Source of the DNA: Pseudomonadota bacterium
GTDB taxonomy: Bacteria; Pseudomonadota; Gammaproteobacteria; Burkholderiales; Ferrovaceae
Length of the DNA: 20,519 bases
Reading direction: 5' to 3'
NCBI GenBank assembly: GCA_021811005.1
Contig: JAJZPY010000026.1
Span: forward strand, 1 to 20,519
The notes below the pieces were generated by a model. It saw nothing but the letters and a program-made list of their open reading frames with translations. It had not been told where the DNA came from and made no database searches. The stretch's first letter is position 1. The number at the start of each line of letters is the position of its first letter. Below are positions 10,289 to 19,338 of the stretch, in pieces. A program made the translations under genes and the position numbers.

Positions 10289-12311
10289 CCTGATCGGCCG
10301 GCGCACGGTACAACCGGTCTCCCGGCTGGGTGGAAAATGCCGCCTGGAAGCCCGGCTGGTTGACCAGCGCCCCGTCGGCCCGGATGGCCGGCGGTGAATG
10401 GGGGTCCACCTTGAGCAGACGAATCGATTCCGCCTCACGCACGCGGCTGCGCCAGATTTGCACCCAGCCGCTGTAGAAGCGCTGATCACCGCTCAATCCA
10501 TCGATGACAGGGGCTTCGTCTTCCCCCAAAGACAGTCGATAGGCTTTGTAGGCGATGGCGAGCCCCGAGTTGTCCGCAATGTTCTCCCCCAGGGTCAGCT
10601 GACCGTTCACGTGGTAGCCGGGAATCGGACTGTAGGCCGCGTACTGCTGCACCAGGGCTTCAGTGAGGGCCTTGAAGCGGACCCGGTCGCTGTCCGTCCA
10701 CCAGTTTCGCAGGTTGCCTTCCCCATCCGACTGGCTGCCCTGGTCGTCGAACGCGTGGCTGATTTCGTGGCCGATCACGGCGCCGATGGCGCCGTAGTTG
10801 GCGGCATCATCCGCGTCCGGGTCGAAGAAAGGCGGCTGCAGAATGGCTGCCGGAAAAACAATCTCGTTCATGCGCGGACTGTAATAGGCATTGACCGTCT
10901 GCGGCGTCATGCCCCACTCCTCGCGGTCGATGGGCTGCCCCAGTTTGCCGATCTGGCGTCTCGTTTCAAACTCGGACGCCCTCATGAGATTGCCCAGCAG
11001 GTCGCCCGCCCGAATTTCGAGCGCGCTGTAATCGCGCCACCGGCTGGGATAGCCGATCTTGGTGCCGATGGCAGCGAGCTTGCGCAACGCCTCCTGGCGG
11101 GTGTCGGGACCCATCCAGCTCAAGGTCTCGATGCTTTGGCGGTAAGCCTGCATCAGATGGTCCACCAGAATCTGCATGCGCTCCTTGCTGGATTCCGGGA
11201 AAAAGGCTTCCACATACTGCTGCCCCAGCGCTTCGCCCATGGCGGATTCCACCACGGCCACGCCGCGTTTCCAGCGCGGCCGGTTTTCAGGAATGCCACG
11301 CACGGTGGTGCCCTGGAAGTGGAACTGGGCCTGAACGAAAGGCGGGCTGAGGTAAGGGGCGTAGGCGTCCAGCAGACGAGCCTTGAGATAAACGTTCCAG
11401 TCGTCCAGTGAAAGCGAACGGGACAGCTTGCCCAGGGCCTGCAGGTAACTTGGCTGGCGCAGGATCAACGCATCGGCCCGGCCAGAAATTTCCAGGGCCT
11501 GCAGCCAGGACTGCCAGTCGAAATCCGGAGCCACGCGCGATTCCAGATCGGACAGCGCAAACTTGTTGTAGGTTTTGATGCTGTCCCGGTTTTCCACTTT
11601 CGTCCATTGGACGCTCGCCAGTGCGGTTTCCAGGGCCAGGGTGCGTTCTGCGGCAAACGCGGGCTGCGGTTGTCCCGCCAGAGAAAACAGGGTTTCGAGA
11701 TAGCTGCGATAAGCCTGGCGCACCGCGCCCAGCCGGGCGTCGCTGTCGTTGAGGTAGTAGTCGCGGTCGGGCATGCCCAGCCCCCCCTGGCTCACGTAGA
11801 CCGCGTAATGCGTGGATGCGCGCGCATCGGGCGAAACCCCGGGTTCGAGCGGGACCGGAATGTCCAGGGCGGCGAACTGCCCCAGGAGGCGGGCCAGCGA
11901 TGCGGGGCCGTTCACGTCATCGATGCGATCCAGCCAGGGCTTGAGCGGATCGATGCCGCGTTGTGCGAGGGCCTTTTCATCCATGAAATCCCGGTAGAGG
12001 GTGGCCATCTTGGCCGAATTGGAACCTTCGGCAAGATCGGGCTGCGCCGCCAGTCCTTCGATCAGGTCGTGCAGGCGAGCTTCCGTCTGGTCCTTGATCT
12101 GGTCAAACGCTCCGTAGCGTGCCCGGTCCGGAGGGATTTGCGCGGTATCCAGCCAGCGCCCGGAGACATGGCGATAAAGGTCGTCCTGGGGGCGTACGGT
12201 TGCATCCATCCAGCGCGGGTCGATGCCCGACTGGGCCGGCGCCGGAACCAGTTCGGCGCAGCCTGCGCAGCATAGGGTTCCGGCAAGAATTCCAAGGTGC
12301 AGCAGTTTCAT
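10275..12311 (-). CDS. M13 family metallopeptidase, predicted lipoprotein (neprilysin/PepO-like)
   Basis: Zinc endopeptidase of the neprilysin family, 678 residues, the normal length. The gluzincin motif HEISH is at 515-519 (within VIGHEISHAFDDQGSQSDG). The third zinc ligand motif ENIAD is at 576-580, and the substrate-binding NAYYSP is at 474-479. The C-terminus ends in the family pattern RAPADQVILW. The start at 12311 is preceded by AGGA seven bases away and gives MKLLHLGILAGTLCCAGC, a short lipoprotein-type signal with possible lipidation at Cys18, so the enzyme probably sits in the periplasm attached to a membrane. The lipobox has Cys rather than Leu at -3, so lipidation is less certain than export. 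The frame is open for 14 more codons upstream, into uvrB. The gene starts 19 bases after uvrB and is probably on the same transcript. Its peptide substrates are unknown. Confidence 0.94.
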   Translation of the reverse strand: MKLLHLGILAGTLCCAGCAELVPAPAQSGIDPRWMDATVRPQDDLYRHVSGRWLDTAQIPPDRARYGAFDQIKDQTEARLHDLIEGLAAQPDLAEGSNSAKMATLYRDFMDEKALAQRGIDPLKPWLDRIDDVNGPASLARLLGQFAALDIPVPLEPGVSPDARASTHYAVYVSQGGLGMPDRDYYLNDSDARLGAVRQAYRSYLETLFSLAGQPQPAFAAERTLALETALASVQWTKVENRDSIKTYNKFALSDLESRVAPDFDWQSWLQALEISGRADALILRQPSYLQALGKLSRSLSLDDWNVYLKARLLDAYAPYLSPPFVQAQFHFQGTTVRGIPENRPRWKRGVAVVESAMGEALGQQYVEAFFPESSKERMQILVDHLMQAYRQSIETLSWMGPDTRQEALRKLAAIGTKIGYPSRWRDYSALEIRAGDLLGNLMRASEFETRRQIGKLGQPIDREEWGMTPQTVNAYYSPRMNEIVFPAAILQPPFFDPDADDAANYGAIGAVIGHEISHAFDDQGSQSDGEGNLRNWWTDSDRVRFKALTEALVQQYAAYSPIPGYHVNGQLTLGENIADNSGLAIAYKAYRLSLGEDEAPVIDGLSGDQRFYSGWVQIWRSRVREAESIRLLKVDPHSPPAIRADGALVNQPGFQAAFSTQPGDRLYRAPADQVILW

Positions 12312-12318
12312 TCTTTCA

Positions 12319-12322
12319 TCCT
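12319..12322 (-). promoter_or_regulatory. Ribosome binding site that fixes the M13 peptidase start
   Basis: On the minus strand AGGA ends seven bases before the ATG at 12311. It lies in the short gap after uvrB and supports this start over the GTG/ATG-like positions further upstream inside uvrB. Confidence 0.65.
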
Positions 12323-12330
12323 GTTCGTGG

Positions 12331-14346
12331 TCAGGAGCGGAACAGCAATTCACGCACCGATTTCAGTTCATCACGTTTCTGGGCGGCCACTTCAAATTCA
12401 AGGTTTTTGGCGGCATCCAGCATTTCCTTTTCCAGGCGCTTGAGCAGCGTCGTCAGCTGCTTTTCAGACAACGCTTGCAGGTGCTCGGTTTCGGAAATTT
12501 TCACCAGGGCCTCGTGGGCGACTTCAGGATCGTAAATCCCCTCGATGATGTCCTTGACCCGTTTGCTCACGCTGCGCGGAGTGATTTGATGCGATTTGTT
12601 GTAAGCCAGCTGCAGCTCGCGCCTGCGCTCGGTTTCCTGCATCGCCGAACGCATGGAGTCGGTGATGGTGTCGGCGTACAGGATCGCGGTGCCGTGAATG
12701 TGGCGGGCCGCACGTCCGATGGTCTGGATCAGGGAGCGGGTTGAACGCAGGAATCCTTCCTTGTCGGCATCCAGGATCGCCACCAGGGAGACCTCCGGAA
12801 TATCCAGCCCTTCCCGCAGCAGGTTGATGCCCACCAGCACGTCGAATACGCCACTGCGCAAATCCCGGATGATTTCCACCCGTTCTACCGTGTCGATGTC
12901 AGAATGCAGGTAACGCACCTTGACGCCATGCTCGTCCAGGTATTCGGTCAGGTCTTCCGACATGCGCTTGGTCAGGGTCGTGACCAGCACGCGTTCTCCC
13001 GCTGTCGTGCGCTCCCGGATTTCCGACAGCAGGTCATCCACCTGCGTTCGGGCAGGGCGAACTTCGAGCGTCGGGTCCACCAGGCCAGTGGGGCGCACCA
13101 GCTGTTCCACCACTTGTCCGGCATGCTTCGCCTCGTAGTCCGCAGGCGTTGCGGAAACAAAAATGGTTTGCGGCATCAGATGCTCGAACTCGTCGAACCG
13201 CAGCGGCCGGTTGTCAAGCGCCGAAGGCAGGCGAAAGCCATAGTCCACCAGGTTTTCCTTGCGCGCACGATCGCCCCGGTACATGCCGCCAATCTGGGGA
13301 ATGGTGACATGGGATTCGTCGATGAACATGAGCGCGTTTTTCGGCAAATACTCAATGAGGGTCGGTGGCGGCTCGCCGGGGGCACGGCGCGACAGGTGGC
13401 GCGAATAGTTTTCGATGCCTTTGCAGAACCCGATTTCGTTGAGCATTTCGAGGTCGTAGCGCGTGCGCTGCTCGATGCGCTGCAACTCCACCAGTTTGTG
13501 CGCCTGCGCGAAATAGGTCATGCGCTGCGACAGTTCGATCTTGATGGCTTCGATTGCCTGCAACACCGTATCGCGCGGCGTGACGTAATGGCTTGAAGGA
13601 AACACGGTAAACCGCCCCAGACGCTGGATGGATCGCCCCGTGAGCGGATCGAACAGCATCAGGTGCTCGACTTCGTCGTCAAACAGGGTGACCCGCACGG
13701 CCGCTTCGCTGTTTTCCGCCGGAAAAATGTCAATCACGTCGCCACGCACCCGGAACACGCCGCGCCGGAACTCCATTTCGTTGCGGGTGTACTGCATGGC
13801 CGTAAGGCGGCTGATGATGGCGCGCTGGTCGGTTTTTTCGTTCTCGCGCAGGTGCAGGATCATGTTGTGGTATTCGCCCAGGTCGCCAATCCCGTAAATG
13901 GCCGACACCGTCGCCACGATCACGCAGTCCGGACGCTCCAGCAGCGACTTGGTGGCGGACAGGCGCATCTGCTCGATGTGTTCGTTGATGCTGGAATCCT
14001 TCTCGATGTACAGATCGCGTGCAGGAACATAGGCTTCTGGCTGGTAATAGTCGTAATACGAGACGAAGTATTCAACGGCGTTTTCGGGAAGGAATTCGCG
14101 CAGTTCCGCGTAAAGCTGGGCAGCCAGCGTCTTGTTGGGAGCCATCACGATGGCCGGACGACCGGAGCGGGCAATGACGTTGGCCATGGTGTAGGTCTTC
14201 CCCGAGCCGGTGACACCCAGCAGCGTCTGGTACTGCAGCCCGTCGTCCAAGCCCTCCCCCAGCCTGGCGATGGCCTCGGGCTGGTCGCCCGAAGGTTCGA
14301 AAGGCTGGTGCAGGCGATAGGGGCTGTTGGGGAAAGTGGCGATCAC
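12331..14346 (-). CDS. uvrB: Excinuclease ABC subunit B
   Basis: Damage-verifying helicase subunit of UvrABC nucleotide excision repair, 671 residues as expected. Walker A is GVTGSGKT at 44-51. The DNA-clamping beta-hairpin is at about 97-107 (YYDYYQPEAYV), and the DEAD-type box is in FIDESH. Helicase motifs V and VI appear as LREGLDIPEV and QTIGRAARH. The C-terminal UVR domain that contacts UvrC is present (LEKEMLDAAKNLEFEVAA). The start is GTG at 14346: a stop lies ten codons upstream with no ATG between, and the resulting ATFPNSPYRLHQPFEPSGDQPEA is the normal UvrB N-terminus. No clear Shine-Dalgarno sequence precedes it. It is divergent from the aminotransferase gene, and the M13 peptidase gene follows on the same strand. 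Confidence 0.98.
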   Translation of the reverse strand: MIATFPNSPYRLHQPFEPSGDQPEAIARLGEGLDDGLQYQTLLGVTGSGKTYTMANVIARSGRPAIVMAPNKTLAAQLYAELREFLPENAVEYFVSYYDYYQPEAYVPARDLYIEKDSSINEHIEQMRLSATKSLLERPDCVIVATVSAIYGIGDLGEYHNMILHLRENEKTDQRAIISRLTAMQYTRNEMEFRRGVFRVRGDVIDIFPAENSEAAVRVTLFDDEVEHLMLFDPLTGRSIQRLGRFTVFPSSHYVTPRDTVLQAIEAIKIELSQRMTYFAQAHKLVELQRIEQRTRYDLEMLNEIGFCKGIENYSRHLSRRAPGEPPPTLIEYLPKNALMFIDESHVTIPQIGGMYRGDRARKENLVDYGFRLPSALDNRPLRFDEFEHLMPQTIFVSATPADYEAKHAGQVVEQLVRPTGLVDPTLEVRPARTQVDDLLSEIRERTTAGERVLVTTLTKRMSEDLTEYLDEHGVKVRYLHSDIDTVERVEIIRDLRSGVFDVLVGINLLREGLDIPEVSLVAILDADKEGFLRSTRSLIQTIGRAARHIHGTAILYADTITDSMRSAMQETERRRELQLAYNKSHQITPRSVSKRVKDIIEGIYDPEVAHEALVKISETEHLQALSEKQLTTLLKRLEKEMLDAAKNLEFEVAAQKRDELKSVRELLFRS

Positions 14347-14361
14347 TGCTAAAATGCCGTG

Positions 14362-14390
14362 TTGAAACGATTGTCAGTGCAGGATTTTAA
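14362..14390 (+). promoter_or_regulatory. Possible sigma-70 promoter for the aminotransferase gene
   Basis: TTGAAA (14362-14367) and TTTTAA (14385-14390) are separated by 17 bases. The predicted start point would be only about ten bases before the ATG at 14406, so the leader would be very short. The -10 overlaps the possible uvrB -10 on the other strand. Confidence 0.35.
14384..14389 (-). promoter_or_regulatory. Possible -10 element for uvrB
   Basis: The minus strand reads TAAAAT here, a five-of-six match to TATAAT, which would place transcription start about 30 bases before the GTG. No good -35 is seen at 16-18 bases; it would fall inside the first codons of the aminotransferase gene. Tentative. 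Confidence 0.3.
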
Positions 14391-14405
14391 CATTCAGAGC
14401 CTACC

Positions 14406-15614
14406 ATGAACGGATCATCCCTTTTCAATGCCATCGAAATGGCCCCGCGCGATCCCATCCTCGGGATCACGGAAGCATACAACGCAGACACCAATTCCCG
14501 GAAGGTGAACCTGGGCGTTGGCGTCTATACCGACGACAGCGGCAAGGTGCCCCTGCTGGAGTGCGTCAAGCGCGCTGAAGCGCAAATGACCGCTGCTGCA
14601 GCCCCGCGCAGCTACCTCCCCATTGACGGTTTGGCCGCCTACGACAAGCAGGTCCAGGCTTTGGTGTTCGGGGCCGACTCGGACGTGGTCAAGCAAGGGC
14701 GTGCCATCACGGTCCAGTCCCTGGGCGGCACCGGCGGCCTCAAGATCGGCGCGGATTTTCTCAAGCGCTTCAACGGCGGCGCCGAAGTCTGGATTTCCGA
14801 CCCCAGCTGGGAAAACCATCGGGCCCTGTTCGAATCGGCGGGCTTTACGGTCAAGACCTACCCCTACTACGACCCTGCCAGCCACGGCGTAAACTTCGCG
14901 GGCCTGCTGGCTGCCCTGGAAAGCGCTCCGGCCGGCACCGTCATCGTGCTGCACGCCTGTTGCCATAACCCCAGCGGTGTGGACCTGGACGACAACCAGT
15001 GGGGGCAAGTCATCGAAGTCATCGGCCGCCGGCAGCTTGTCCCGTTCCTGGACCTGGCCTACCAGGGCTTTTCCCGTTCCATCGAGGAAGATGGCGCCGT
15101 GGTGCGCCGTTTTGCGGCCACGGGTCGCCCCCTGATGGTGTCAAACTCCTTCTCCAAGTCCTTTTCCCTGTACGGGGAGCGCATCGGGGCCTTCAACCTG
15201 GTGGCCGAAAGCAAGGAGGAAGCACAGCGGATTCTGTCGCAACTCAAGCGCGTCGTGCGCACCAACTACTCGAATCCGCCCACCCATGGCGCGCAAATCG
15301 TCGCCACGGTGCTTGGAACTCCAGAGCTGCGGGCGCTTTGGGAACAGGAACTGGGTGCGATGCGTGATCGCATCAAAGCCATGCGTCAGAGTTTCGTCTC
15401 CAAGCTCAAAGCCAAGCTGCCCAACCACGATTTCAGCTTCGTGGCGCATCAGAGCGGCATGTTCTCGTTCTCCGGCCTGACCCAGGCCCAGGTCGCCCAG
15501 CTCAAAACCGAGTTTTCGGTCTATGCCGTGGACTCCGGCCGGATCTGCGTGGCAGCGCTCAACACCCGCAACATCGATACGGTGGTGGATGCGATTGCCC
15601 ATGTGCTGGCCTGA
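14406..15614 (+). CDS. Class I aspartate/aromatic amino acid aminotransferase (AspC/TyrB-like)
   Basis: PLP-dependent transaminase, 402 residues, similar to E. coli AspC and TyrB (about 396). The cofactor lysine is Lys251 in SNSFSKSFSLYGERIGA. Other family residues visible are Trp135 in DPSWENH, Asn188 in CCHNPSG, Asp216 and Tyr219 in FLDLAYQG, Arg285 in VRTNYSNPP (side-chain carboxylate of dicarboxylic substrates) and Arg379 in SGRI (alpha-carboxylate). Details such as GADFLKRF, SNSFSK and FLDLAYQG look more like TyrB than AspC from memory, so it may act on both aspartate and aromatic amino acids. It is divergent from uvrB. The Shine-Dalgarno region is weak. The tRNA-Asn gene that follows has its own promoter. 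Confidence 0.95.
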   Translation: MNGSSLFNAIEMAPRDPILGITEAYNADTNSRKVNLGVGVYTDDSGKVPLLECVKRAEAQMTAAAAPRSYLPIDGLAAYDKQVQALVFGADSDVVKQGRAITVQSLGGTGGLKIGADFLKRFNGGAEVWISDPSWENHRALFESAGFTVKTYPYYDPASHGVNFAGLLAALESAPAGTVIVLHACCHNPSGVDLDDNQWGQVIEVIGRRQLVPFLDLAYQGFSRSIEEDGAVVRRFAATGRPLMVSNSFSKSFSLYGERIGAFNLVAESKEEAQRILSQLKRVVRTNYSNPPTHGAQIVATVLGTPELRALWEQELGAMRDRIKAMRQSFVSKLKAKLPNHDFSFVAHQSGMFSFSGLTQAQVAQLKTEFSVYAVDSGRICVAALNTRNIDTVVDAIAHVLA

Positions 15615-15631
15615 AATTGCCAGGGAAACCC

Positions 15632-15660
15632 TTGACCCTCCAATGTTAACTATTTAGAAT
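15632..15660 (+). promoter_or_regulatory. Sigma-70-type promoter of tRNA-Asn
   Basis: TTGACC (15632-15637) and TAGAAT (15655-15660) are separated by exactly 17 bases, each five of six to consensus. The implied start point is about nine bases before the mature tRNA 5' end, a typical arrangement for a monocistronic tRNA gene. Confidence 0.78.
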
Positions 15661-15675
15661 TGCTGGTTTACCGAT

Positions 15676-15751
15676 TCCCCGATAGCTCAGTCGGTAGAGC
15701 GACGGACTGTTAATCCGCAGGTCCCTGGTTCGAGCCCAGGTCGGGGAGCCA
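15676..15751 (+). tRNA. tRNA-Asn (anticodon GTT)
   Basis: Full cloverleaf. The acceptor stem TCCCCGA pairs with TCGGGGA (15741-15747), and the D stem is GCTC/GAGC. The anticodon loop is CTGTTAA with GTT at 15709-15711. The T stem CCTGG/CCAGG encloses TTCGAGC. The discriminator base is G at 15748 and CCA is encoded at 15749-15751. The outermost anticodon-stem pair is an A-C mismatch; the equivalent pair in E. coli tRNA-Asn is a G-T wobble, so it is not a sign of decay. Confidence 0.99.
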
Positions 15752-15759
15752 AATTCGAA

Positions 15760-15787
15760 GGCCCGCTTGAAGCAAGCGGGCCTTTTT
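15760..15787 (+). terminator. Rho-independent terminator of tRNA-Asn
   Basis: A perfect ten-base-pair stem (GGCCCGCTTG with CAAGCGGGCC) around an AAG loop is followed by five T residues. It lies eight bases after the encoded CCA. Confidence 0.95.
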
Positions 15788-15898
15788 CACTTCTTGAGCC
15801 GGGGCAAAACGTCCTTTCCCCAATTGGGATAGGATGGTGCCAGAGTCCTCCGGGCCTTTCACGCGGTTGCCACACCGGGGGGCGAAATCAAGCTCAGC

Positions 15899-15903
15899 GG
15901 AGG
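15899..15903 (+). promoter_or_regulatory. Ribosome binding site that fixes the alpha/beta hydrolase start
   Basis: GGAGG lies five bases before the ATG at 15909 and selects it over an in-frame GTG at 15834. The 15788-15898 stretch between the tRNA terminator and this site shows no other feature I can support. Confidence 0.75.
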
Positions 15904-15908
15904 TGGAC

Positions 15909-16571
15909 ATGGCCCATGACCATTTCGAGCAACTGTCGGTTCAGATTCCTGCCGGAGAAGCAACGCTTGAAGGCAACCTGGCCTTGCCCGAAGGCTGCGC
16001 CGGCATCGTGTTGTTTGCTCATGGCAGCGGCAGCAGCCGGTTCAGCCCCAGAAACCAGTATGTGGCGGGAGAACTGTTTGACGCCGGCGTGGGGAGTCTG
16101 CTCATCGATTTGCTTACACCCGCCGAAGATAGCCACTACGACACGCGTTTTGACATCGCGCTCCTGACCCAGCGCCTGCTGGCGGCCACGACCTGGCTGC
16201 GCAAGGAGCCTTTGACGCGCTCCCTCAAGATCGGCTATTTCGGCGCCAGCACGGGCGCAGCTGCAGCATTGCAGGCGGCTGCCGCCAAGGCAAACCCTGT
16301 TGCTGCGGTGGTTTCCCGGGGCGGTCGCCCTGACCTTGCAGGACCCAAGGCCTTAGGCCAGGTTGCTGCCCCCACGCTCCTGATCGTGGGCGGGTACGAT
16401 GACGTGGTGATCCAGCTCAATCAGGAAGCTCATGACCGCCTGCGTTGCACCAAGGAACTGGTCATCGTGCCAGGGGCAACCCATTTGTTTGAGGAACCCG
16501 GAACGCTTGAACAGGTGGCCAAGTACGCCACCCTGTGGTTTCGCCGCTATTTTGGTGAACGCCTGCATTGA
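15909..16571 (+). CDS. Dienelactone hydrolase-like alpha/beta hydrolase
   Basis: Small cytoplasmic alpha/beta hydrolase, 220 residues, without a signal peptide. The nucleophile elbow GASTG puts the catalytic Ser at 114. The acid is probably Asp164 or Asp165 in VGGYDD, and the base His192 in GATHLFEEPG. An HGSG segment near residue 38-41 fits the oxyanion-hole loop. This small type is often seen alone or fused behind a phosphoribosyltransferase domain in other bacteria; here it stands alone. The substrate is unknown, and the dienelactone label reflects family only. The ATG at 15909 has GGAGG in front; the 25 extra codons from a GTG at 15834 are poorly protein-like. It follows the tRNA terminator, so it needs its own promoter, which I could not place. 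It converges on the acetoacetyl-CoA synthetase gene with 15 bases between stops. Confidence 0.87.
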   Translation: MAHDHFEQLSVQIPAGEATLEGNLALPEGCAGIVLFAHGSGSSRFSPRNQYVAGELFDAGVGSLLIDLLTPAEDSHYDTRFDIALLTQRLLAATTWLRKEPLTRSLKIGYFGASTGAAAALQAAAAKANPVAAVVSRGGRPDLAGPKALGQVAAPTLLIVGGYDDVVIQLNQEAHDRLRCTKELVIVPGATHLFEEPGTLEQVAKYATLWFRRYFGERLH

Positions 16572-16586
16572 ACGGGACCGCTGGCT

Positions 16587-18545
<1,959 letters not shown>

Positions 18546-18602
18546 GACGATCCATTGTATCAATTCCGCAGACCTTGACGGTACCGACCCCGGCCTGACG
18601 GC

Positions 18603-18631
18603 TTGTGCAGGCCAGAAGGCCGGCTTAGACT
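18603..18631 (+). promoter_or_regulatory. Possible promoter for the redoxin gene
   Basis: TTGTGC (18603-18608) and TAGACT (18626-18631) are 17 bases apart, a weak match. It lies in the 116-base divergent gap to the acetoacetyl-CoA synthetase gene, which also holds GGCC-rich inverted repeats. Tentative. Confidence 0.3.
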
Positions 18632-18661
18632 GCAGTTTTGGATTTTTCCCCGGACTCCGAC

Positions 18662-19237
18662 ATGGCTTTGACCCCTTCGACGATGCTGCCCCTTGGCACG
18701 CCGGCTCCTGATTTTTTGCTGCCCGATCCGCAGGGACGCCGGGTATCCCTCAAGGATTTCCAGAGCGCCCAGGCCTTGCTGGTGATTTTCCTGTGCAACC
18801 ACTGTCCGTACGTCATCCACATCCGGGAAGGGCTGGCTGCTTTTGCGCGCGAATACCAACCCCGCGGCCTCGCCGTCGTTGGCATCAATGCCAACGATGT
18901 CGCAAACTATCCTGCAGACAGTCCGGAAAAAATGTCGGAGGAAATCACAAAAGCCGGCTACACCTTTCCCTACCTTTATGACGAATCGCAGGCAGTGGCC
19001 AAGGCCTATCGCGCGGCCTGCACCCCCGACTTTTTCCTTTTTGACCAGAACCGGCTGCTTGTGTACCGGGGGCAATTTGACGAGAGCCGCCCCGGAAAAT
19101 CCGTAGCGGTCACGGGACGGGATCTGCGTGCCGCGGCCAATGCCGTACTGAGCCATTCAGCGCTTTCCGGCGAGCAGATTCCCAGCATGGGTTGCAATAT
19201 CAAGTGGAAACCCGGGAGCGCCCCGGATTATTTCTGA
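18662..19237 (+). CDS. Thioredoxin-family protein (AhpC/TSA-like redoxin with CNHC motif)
   Basis: Redoxin of 191 residues from the ATG at 18662; an in-frame TTG at 18638 and an ATG at 18683 are alternatives. The N-terminal LGTPAPDFLLPDPQG is the usual entry into the AhpC/TSA-Redoxin fold. The redox pair is CNHC at residues 45-48 followed by PYV, in place of the CGPC of classical thioredoxin. A cis-Pro candidate lies in ACTPDFFLFD near residue 120. The C-terminus IPSMGCNIKWKPG is a conserved tail of this uncharacterised subfamily and adds a third cysteine. There is no signal peptide, so it is probably cytoplasmic. Whether it acts as reductase, peroxidase or otherwise cannot be told. It is divergent from the acetoacetyl-CoA synthetase gene and 101 bases from the HD-GYP regulator. 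Confidence 0.88.
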   Translation: MALTPSTMLPLGTPAPDFLLPDPQGRRVSLKDFQSAQALLVIFLCNHCPYVIHIREGLAAFAREYQPRGLAVVGINANDVANYPADSPEKMSEEITKAGYTFPYLYDESQAVAKAYRAACTPDFFLFDQNRLLVYRGQFDESRPGKSVAVTGRDLRAAANAVLSHSALSGEQIPSMGCNIKWKPGSAPDYF

Positions 19238-19269
19238 AAAAACGGGGTGTTAGGGGCTCTTTTCCCGAA

Positions 19270-19298
19270 TTGTTAAGCGTTCGGTTTAGGGATAAAGT
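19270..19298 (+). promoter_or_regulatory. Possible sigma-70 promoter for the HD-GYP regulator
   Basis: TTGTTA (19270-19275) and TAAAGT (19293-19298) are separated by 17 bases; each matches four of six consensus positions. The implied leader is about 35 bases and contains a small hairpin next to the ribosome binding site. Confidence 0.4.
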
Positions 19299-19326
19299 AC
19301 GCGCTGAAACGGCATTTGATGCCATC

Positions 19327-19334
19327 GGAGGGGG
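19327..19334 (+). promoter_or_regulatory. Strong ribosome binding site that fixes the HD-GYP regulator start
   Basis: GGAGGGGG lies four bases before the ATG at 19339. The frame is open back to 19192, inside the redoxin gene, but this site makes 19339 the start. A five-base-pair hairpin (GGCAT/ATGCC, 19311-19323) sits directly upstream. Confidence 0.75.
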
Positions 19335-19338
19335 TTCC

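Noticed and set aside
14344..14379. Inverted repeat CACTG/CAGTG in the uvrB-aminotransferase gap as an operator or LexA-like site.
   Set aside because: Only five bases per arm with a 26-base spacer and no match to known LexA boxes.
15676..15790. tRNA-Asn as an integration (att) site for a genomic island.
   Set aside because: No integrase and no repeat of the tRNA 3' end were found in the window; the flanking genes look like core chromosome.
15687..15910. Minus-strand open frames across tRNA-Asn, including one reading PRPGLEPGTCGLTVRRSTD.
   Set aside because: This is the well-known spurious protein pattern produced by the antisense of a tRNA gene; it covers the tRNA and its terminator.
19238..19268. 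Rho-independent terminator after the redoxin gene.
   Set aside because: The G-rich stretch and CTCTTTTCCC form no stable stem followed by a T run.
19272..19295. Flagellar sigma-28 promoter before the HD-GYP gene (TTAAG and GGGATAA).
   Set aside because: The spacing between the two elements is about 10 bases rather than 15, and the -35 match is poor.
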